Part shown: one piece after another, positions 50,745-55,332 of the stretch
Numbering within the stretch: position 1 is the stretch's first letter
Layout: the number at the start of each line of letters is the position of its first letter
Translations under genes and position numbers: made by a program
Assembly: GCA_016288215.1 (NCBI GenBank)
Contig: JAEEYQ010000048.1
Location: 1-55,332 of the forward strand
Direction of reading: 5' to 3'
Length of the DNA stretch: 55,332 nt
Origin: Lentisphaeria bacterium
GTDB taxonomy: Bacteria; Verrucomicrobiota; Lentisphaeria; Oligosphaerales; Oligosphaeraceae
The notes under the pieces: generated by a model
Told to the model about the DNA's origin: nothing
The model's database searches: none
Seen by the model: only the letters and a program-made list of their open reading frames with translations

Positions 50745-52178
50745 ATGGCCGTTCAATCTCCCGAATACGCTCACCATGCCATCATGTACCAGTTGTTCCT
50801 AAGGGGCTTCACGCCCGAAGGAACCATCAACGCCGCCGCAAAACTGCTCCCGCATCTCGCTGAAATCGGCATCGACATCGTCTACCTCTGCCCCATCACC
50901 ACGGCGGATGATGACATGGACAAGACCCACTGGAGCAAACGCCAACTGGCGTCGGGCATCGAGAATCCATGCAACCCCTACCGCGTCAAAGACTACTATA
51001 AAATCGATCCCGAATACGGCAACGACGATGACCTCCTCGCCTTCGTCAAAACCGCGCACCAACTCGGAATGTCTGTCATTCTAGACGTCGTCTATTGGCA
51101 TTGCGGGCCAAAGGCGAACATCATCACGGAGCATCCCGATTTCGTCAAGCGCGATGAAAATGGCGAACTCATCTACAACATCTACAACTTTGCTCTGCTT
51201 GACTTCGACAATCCCGAACTGCGCGAATATCTCTACGAGAACCTGGAGTATTTCGTGGCGAAATTCGGCGTCGATGGCTACCGCGCCGATGTGGCGGGCG
51301 CAGTCCCTGCGGATTTTTGGAATGAGGCACGCCGCCGCCTCGAAGACATCAATCCGGACATCATCATGCTCGCTGAGTCAGAAGAGCCTTCACTCCATGA
51401 AGATGCGTTCGATATGAGTTATGCGTTCTGCTGGTCGCGCAAAATCGCCGCCGTCTTTGACGGCAAGGAGCCAGCCACCGCGCTGCGTGATATATGGCAC
51501 GACCTCAACGATAAAATGAAGAAGGCGCTTCCCCGTTTCATCCGCTGCTTCGACAACCATGACATCTGCAGCGATGACTACGACAACCGAACGGAAAAAC
51601 GCTGGTCGCAGGACGCGAACGATGCAGCTCTGCTTCTTGACTTCACCATGGACGGCATTCCCTTCGTCTATAACGGGCAGGAAATCGCCGACGCGACACG
51701 CATCTCCATCTGGAGCAACCGTTTCCACTCCCACAATCAGTGCATCAACTGGTCAAAGCTCCTCACTCCCGAAGGGCAGGCGCGACTGGAATTCTTCAAG
51801 AAGCTCACGGAACTGCGCCATTCGTCCGACACGCTTGCGGAAGGCGAAACCGTCTGGGTCGACAATTCAACGCCAGATGAACTCATCTCCTTCCTCCGAA
51901 CCCCCGCCGCCTTCGTCGATGACGACGATGATGTCAGCGCGGCTGAGGACGATGACTGCGGTTGCGATGACTGCGGATGTGACGACCATGAGACCTCCTC
52001 CAGCCTTCTTGTCGTCATCAACGCCTCCGACAAGCCGCTGGCAAGCACGCTCAAATTCGGACTGGAACGCGGCATGCTCCTCCGGGTTCCCATGATTCGC
52101 GGCGCCAACTACAAACCCGACGGAAATCAACTCAGGGTCAACCTGCTGCCATATGGTTTCCTCGTACTCGAATTCTGA
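50745..52178 (+). CDS. Cytoplasmic alpha-amylase family (GH13) with Asp/Cys-rich insert
   Basis: 477 residues, no signal peptide. GH13 regions: ILDVVYWH (region I), GYRADVAG with nucleophile D182, MLAESEE with acid/base E211 and FDNHDI with D273. The domain order (barrel then C-terminal beta domain) is that of oligosaccharide-degrading amylases. Residues about 392-416, inside the C-terminal domain, form an insert of aspartates with DDDCGCDDCGCDDHE, four cysteines in two CGC pairs plus a His. This resembles a metal-binding patch and is not a feature of the family as I know it. AAGGG lies 7 bases before the ATG. Confidence 0.88.
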   Translation: MAVQSPEYAHHAIMYQLFLRGFTPEGTINAAAKLLPHLAEIGIDIVYLCPITTADDDMDKTHWSKRQLASGIENPCNPYRVKDYYKIDPEYGNDDDLLAFVKTAHQLGMSVILDVVYWHCGPKANIITEHPDFVKRDENGELIYNIYNFALLDFDNPELREYLYENLEYFVAKFGVDGYRADVAGAVPADFWNEARRRLEDINPDIIMLAESEEPSLHEDAFDMSYAFCWSRKIAAVFDGKEPATALRDIWHDLNDKMKKALPRFIRCFDNHDICSDDYDNRTEKRWSQDANDAALLLDFTMDGIPFVYNGQEIADATRISIWSNRFHSHNQCINWSKLLTPEGQARLEFFKKLTELRHSSDTLAEGETVWVDNSTPDELISFLRTPAAFVDDDDDVSAAEDDDCGCDDCGCDDHETSSSLLVVINASDKPLASTLKFGLERGMLLRVPMIRGANYKPDGNQLRVNLLPYGFLVLEF

Positions 52179-52216
52179 AAAGCATGTTCTCACGCACGAC
52201 GGCGAATTGAAACGCA

Positions 52217-53722
52217 ATGACTTCTCCCGTCAACATCTATGAGATTTCGCGTATCCGCGACACGAAGGCCTTCAACATCGTGGCGGGCCATCAGGCGCAG
52301 ACTGGCCGGACGCGCACCCAATACCACGAAATCGAGTCGCTGCGGATTGTGGCGGACGCCTTCGTACGGGCAGGATTCGGCGTGGCGGACTGCGACGGCT
52401 TCTTCTTCGGCTTCTCCATCCCCCACATCGGCAAGGAGTTCGATCTGCTGAAATTCACGGGGGAACGCTGCCTGAACATCGAACTGAAGTCACAGCCGAT
52501 TCCCAAACGGCAGATTTTGGCGCAGCTGCTGAAGAACCGTTATTATCTCATGCATCTCGGGAAGGAACTGCATCTGTTCACGGTGGTCACGGACACCTTC
52601 TCCTGCTACAAACTGACGGCTGACGAACGGCTGGAGGAAATCGACTTCTTTGAAATCGCTTCTGTAAGTCGTTTATTTTCAATGAGTTACATAAATTCCA
52701 TCGATGCGCTGTTCAAGGCGTCCGAATATCTGATTTCGCCGTTGGACACGCCGGAAAAGTTCATTCAGGGCGAGTATTTCCTCACGCAGGCGCAGGAGAA
52801 GATCAAGAGGGAGGTGCTGGATGGCATCGCCAAAGCCCGCAACCATGCGTATTTCCACATCACTGGCAATCCGGGAACTGGTAAGACGCTGCTGCTGTAT
52901 GACTTAGCAAAAACTCTGTCGGCAACGGCCCCCACGCTGATCATCCAATGCGGACGGCTCCTCAAAGGCCAGAAGCGCATCCGAAAGGCCATCGGCGGAC
53001 TGAATGTGGTTTCCGTGCGGCGGCTTGGCGGCACGAGAGGTTTTGCGGCGACAGCCCGTTTCATTTTCGTGGATGAGTCCCACCGCATGAACCGACGTCA
53101 GTTCGAGTCCCTCTGCGCCACCGTCGCCGCCCACGGCTCCGTCTGCATCTTCTCCTCCGATCCGGAACAGGTCCTTTCCCGTGAAGAGCGCGAGAACGAC
53201 ATCGCGGGAGAAATCCGCCGGCTGCCTCTTGGCGGCGAGTTCGTGCTTTCGGAGAAGCTGCGCATGAACCGCGAACTGAGCACTTTCATCTTGCGGCTCA
53301 AGAACATACGCCATCGGCCACGGCAGCGGGAAAGCTTCTCCCATGTGTCTCTCAGCTTCGCCAACACGCTGCTTGAGGCGCAGAATCTCATCGCCTATTA
53401 CAAGGCAAAGGGCTTCGTCTTCATCAACTACACGCGCTCCAAATGGAATCCATGCCCCTTCGACGCCTTCAAGGAGGATTTTGACACGCATCACGTTATC
53501 GGGCAGGAGTTTGACAAGGTCGTCATGCTCATGGACAACTCGTTCTACTACGATGAAAATGGCGTCCTTCAGGGGATTCCGCATCCCTCTCCCGATTATC
53601 TCTATCCCAACATGTTCTATCAGGGCATCACACGAGCCCGAGAGGATTTGGCCCTTGTCATCGTGGACGCCCCCGAACTCTTCGGACACATCGCATCCAT
53701 CCTTGAAGAAATTAGGAATTAG
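52217..53722 (+). CDS. PD-(D/E)xK nuclease fused to DUF2075-type helicase/ATPase
   Basis: 501 residues. Residues about 30-150 contain a restriction-endonuclease-like core: D76 in GKEFDLLKF and E89-x-K91 in NIELKSQ fit the PD-(D/E)xK pattern. From about 205 it is a DUF2075/SF1-like ATPase: Walker A GNPGTGKT at 217-224, Walker B IFVDESHR with D286 and E287, then SSDPEQVL, LSEKLRMN and a C-terminal YQGITRARE, the usual last helicase motif. Proteins of this type occur in defence islands and as stand-alone housekeeping nucleases; no other defence gene is adjacent. There is no good ribosome site. The last residues EEIRN and the stop come from heptad array R6. A 27-base repeat motif lies inside the coding sequence at 52665-52691. 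Confidence 0.82.
   Translation: MTSPVNIYEISRIRDTKAFNIVAGHQAQTGRTRTQYHEIESLRIVADAFVRAGFGVADCDGFFFGFSIPHIGKEFDLLKFTGERCLNIELKSQPIPKRQILAQLLKNRYYLMHLGKELHLFTVVTDTFSCYKLTADERLEEIDFFEIASVSRLFSMSYINSIDALFKASEYLISPLDTPEKFIQGEYFLTQAQEKIKREVLDGIAKARNHAYFHITGNPGTGKTLLLYDLAKTLSATAPTLIIQCGRLLKGQKRIRKAIGGLNVVSVRRLGGTRGFAATARFIFVDESHRMNRRQFESLCATVAAHGSVCIFSSDPEQVLSREERENDIAGEIRRLPLGGEFVLSEKLRMNRELSTFILRLKNIRHRPRQRESFSHVSLSFANTLLEAQNLIAYYKAKGFVFINYTRSKWNPCPFDAFKEDFDTHHVIGQEFDKVVMLMDNSFYYDENGVLQGIPHPSPDYLYPNMFYQGITRAREDLALVIVDAPELFGHIASILEEIRN
52665..52691 (+). repeat. 27-base AT-rich dispersed motif, copy C, inside a gene
   Basis: TAAGTCGTTTATTTTCAAT followed by GAGTTACA. It matches copies A and B at 23 and 24 of 27 positions although it is translated as part of the nuclease-helicase (SRLFSMSYINS). 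It stands out from the GC-rich coding DNA on both sides. Confidence 0.5.
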
Positions 53723-53749
53723 GAATTAGGAATTAGGAATTTGTCATGA
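53708..53749 (+). repeat. GGAATTA heptad tandem array R6 with GGAATTTGTCATGA end
   Basis: Four near-perfect 7-base units, starting inside the last codons of the helicase gene and closing with GGAATTTGTCATGAG. Confidence 0.88.
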
Positions 53750-53751
53750 GA

Positions 53752-53850
53752 ATGCTCTCTAAAATGTGGTATGATACCACATTAGAGGGAGAGTATGAAT
53801 TTTTCGAGACGGCATTGCAGTTCATGAATCAGCCCCGAAGGGGTGGCGGA
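53752..53850 (+). repeat. Composite dispersed element, core blocks, copy 2
   Basis: Follows R6. Block 1 is the palindrome AATGTGGTA-TGA-TACCACATT (53764-53784), extended by CTCTCT and AGAGGGAG flanks. Block 2 is TATGAATTTTTCGAGACG followed by GCATTGCAG (to 53820). Block 3 is TCAGCCCCGAAGGGGTGGCGG, split by a variable base, up to 53850. Blocks 2 and 3 and half of block 1 occur in the same order after R1. Confidence 0.7.
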
Positions 53851-53855
53851 GCACA

Positions 53856-53900
53856 GCCCGGGGTAAGCGTGGCCGTGAAGCGGCAAGCGCAACCCCGGGC
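53856..53900. repeat. REP-like hairpin, GGGTAAGCG family
   Basis: The arms GCCCGGGGT (53856-53864) and ACCCCGGGC (53892-53900) enclose AAGCGTGGCCGTGAAGCGG and CAAGCGCA. Same family as the hairpins at 24910-25030. It lies between two convergent genes and could act as a 3' transcript stabiliser. Confidence 0.75.
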
Positions 53901-53911
53901 ATGGAATGACA

Positions 53912-55332
53912 TCAATCCTCCTCGTGGATTTTCTTGATGGTGGGATAGACATAGGCCTTGCCCAGCTCGTCGGTGATGCATAGGCTTTCGTACAGCTCCA
54001 CCTCGTCCAAGCCCTTGTCCACGACGACCTGCATGTCGGCGGCGAAATCATAGTCTTTGGGAATGTTGCAGCCCATTTCGCGGAAGAGGCCGATCTTGAT
54101 GTCCCGTCCGCCCGTGATCTCTTTGGTGAAATAATCGGAGAACTCCCTGCCATTGCGGAAGTTAGAGCCGCTCATCATGACGCCGTCCAAAGAGCCTTCC
54201 GCAAACATCTTCTTGTAAGGCCACGGCATGGGGCCAAAGGTGCCGTTGTAGTCCGGATCGTCCTTCATCTCCAGAGGACGGTTGGCGGAGAGATAGATGG
54301 GACGGCCGTCACTCAGCGCCTTGCAGCGGCGGAAGAACTCCGCGATGGAGTCCGCGCGGATTTGGAAGACGCCGGCGATGTCCTCCTGGCTGCCGTTGTA
54401 GTCATGGCCATAGCGGGCCTTGAATTTCTCCAGCACCTCGGGGTTGTAGCCGAACTCCACGCCGTTGCCCACGCCGGAGTGGCAGCGCGTGTTGAACATG
54501 AAGCCGTCGAAGGGGTAGCGGGCCAGCTCCTCAAAGCGCTTCACCTTGTGCTCCATGGCCTTGGGAACCGTGAACTCCGCCACGCCGTAGTAGTAGAGAT
54601 CCCGCCCCGCCATGTCCGGCTCGCCAACGGAGAAGCCCACAGCCCGGTTGCCATAATCCAATGCGCAGGAGGAACTTCGAGTATTGGGAACATAGAAGGA
54701 GAAATTGAGGGAGGACAGAATCTGCTGTTCCTCCTTGGCGTCGTTCATAATGCCCCACACGCTGGGCAGCTCCTTGCCGTCCGTGTCGTAGATTTGGCAC
54801 TGTCCCACGTCCTTTGTCATGACCATGGTGAAATTCTGATCCATGGGCATGCCGCGGACGGCCAGCTTCACATACTTCTCCTTGATGGACAACCCTGTGA
54901 TGACCAGGCGGTTAAGGCCGTCCTCCGTCACGGAGGGGGTCACCTCGTAGTCGCCTTCATAGGGGCGATAGCGCCTGTTGTCATCGCTGACATAGAGGAA
55001 CAGGTCCTTGCTTGAGCGGATGCGCGGAGGCTTGCGCCCCTTCCACATGGGGTCGTTGGTGAACACAATGCGCCCCACGGGTTTACGCTTGTCCGGCACA
55101 TAGAGCGCCGCCGCCGCCCTCTTCTTCTGGACCAACAACGGATCCCGCATGGCAAAGGCGTCCATGTTGTCGATGTACCACGGATCGATCAGCGCCCAGC
55201 CGTTGAGCCATTCATAGGTCTTCTCCTTGCCCTCGATGCCGCCACAACCATATTGGACGCCCCCGTCGTCATAGAGGCTTTCCCAGCCCCACACCTCCAT
55301 GCCGTATTTGTGGCCCAGTCGGATGGTCTCCA
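53912..55332 (-). CDS. TIM-barrel protein, putative glycoside hydrolase-like, paralogue of 7009-8766 (5' end outside window)
   Basis: At least 473 residues; the frame is open to the window edge, so the start and any signal peptide are missing. The first visible codons read ETIRLGHKYGMEVWGWES, aligning with ETIRLCHKYGMEAYAWES of the 7009 gene. Shared blocks continue throughout: MDAFAMRDP, ARYPFDGFMFN, FGYNPEVLEKFKARYG, RADSIAEFFRRCKAL, FSDYFTKEITGGRDIKIGLF. Both proteins carry the same beta-rich insert in the middle. Overall similarity is clear but moderate by eye, so this is an old paralogue rather than a recent duplication. Function is unknown; a secreted glycan-active role is inferred from its partner. 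Confidence 0.75.
   Translation of the reverse strand, partial: ETIRLGHKYGMEVWGWESLYDDGGVQYGCGGIEGKEKTYEWLNGWALIDPWYIDNMDAFAMRDPLLVQKKRAAAALYVPDKRKPVGRIVFTNDPMWKGRKPPRIRSSKDLFLYVSDDNRRYRPYEGDYEVTPSVTEDGLNRLVITGLSIKEKYVKLAVRGMPMDQNFTMVMTKDVGQCQIYDTDGKELPSVWGIMNDAKEEQQILSSLNFSFYVPNTRSSSCALDYGNRAVGFSVGEPDMAGRDLYYYGVAEFTVPKAMEHKVKRFEELARYPFDGFMFNTRCHSGVGNGVEFGYNPEVLEKFKARYGHDYNGSQEDIAGVFQIRADSIAEFFRRCKALSDGRPIYLSANRPLEMKDDPDYNGTFGPMPWPYKKMFAEGSLDGVMMSGSNFRNGREFSDYFTKEITGGRDIKIGLFREMGCNIPKDYDFAADMQVVVDKGLDEVELYESLCITDELGKAYVYPTIKKIHEED

Overview
The window is a GC-rich (roughly 60 percent G+C by eye) bacterial chromosome segment with dense, ordinary gene spacing. No phage or conjugative region and no transposase is visible. 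Gene content points to the PVC group, most likely a Lentisphaerota or Kiritimatiellae-type anaerobic carbohydrate degrader. The reasons are two secreted GH67-N/DUF4838-like proteins, an LL-diaminopimelate aminotransferase (DapL) lysine route, many secreted glycan-active proteins, three xylose-isomerase-like TIM barrels and a type IV pilus retraction ATPase. The assignment is inference; no 16S gene is present.

Layout. 1-2923 (+): 3' end of prmC, then a three-domain acyltransferase/ACP/acyl-ACP-ligase. 3090-3165 (+): tRNA-Lys(CTT) with its terminator. 3243-6801 (-): a zinc uptake operon (small CPIC membrane protein, znuA with a His-rich loop, znuC, znuB fused to a lipoprotein-like domain). Back-to-back promoters at 6842-6917 separate it from 7009-15706 (+), a glycan operon: a secreted TIM-barrel protein, a complete YtfQRT/YjfF-type galactofuranose ABC transporter and a secreted GH2 enzyme. 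16147-24838 (+): a secreted helical-toroid-like protein, a sugar isomerase/epimerase, a degenerate MmcB-like protein and two DUF4838 proteins. 25235-28504 (-): a SWIM zinc-finger protein and an RNase III fused to a HAD hydrolase. 28585-29151 (+): efp. 29652-31420 (+): two GT2 glycosyltransferases around a DUF2304 protein. 31540-39213 (+): M24 peptidase, SEC-C protein, dapL, a small protein, an acyl-CoA carboxyltransferase, a secreted metallophosphatase and a sugar isomerase. 39221-42017 (-): an aldolase/isomerase/dehydrogenase catabolic cluster. 42135-48144 (-): sugar transferase, U32 peptidase-family protein, AsmA-like protein, small membrane protein and PilT. 48245-53722 (+): nth, GH5, GH13 and a nuclease-helicase fusion. 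53912-55332 (-): a paralogue of the 7009-8766 gene, cut by the window end.

The most unusual layer is not a gene. Short tandem arrays with a 7-base period (GGAATTA type and a separate GRGACGY type), often joined to 9-base arrays built on TCTAGA, sit at gene borders at 15705, 16051, 42031, 45369, 48933 and 53708. Two arrays form the last codons and stop of the gene before them. At 15705 and 53708 the array is followed by the same further blocks, so it looks like a composite, MITE-like dispersed element. A separate 27-base AT-rich motif recurs at five or more places. Protein-level oddities are the RNase III-HAD fusion, the ZnuB-lipoprotein fusion, a PilT with a duplicated N-terminal domain, a GH13 with an Asp/Cys-rich insert and a PD-(D/E)xK nuclease-helicase.
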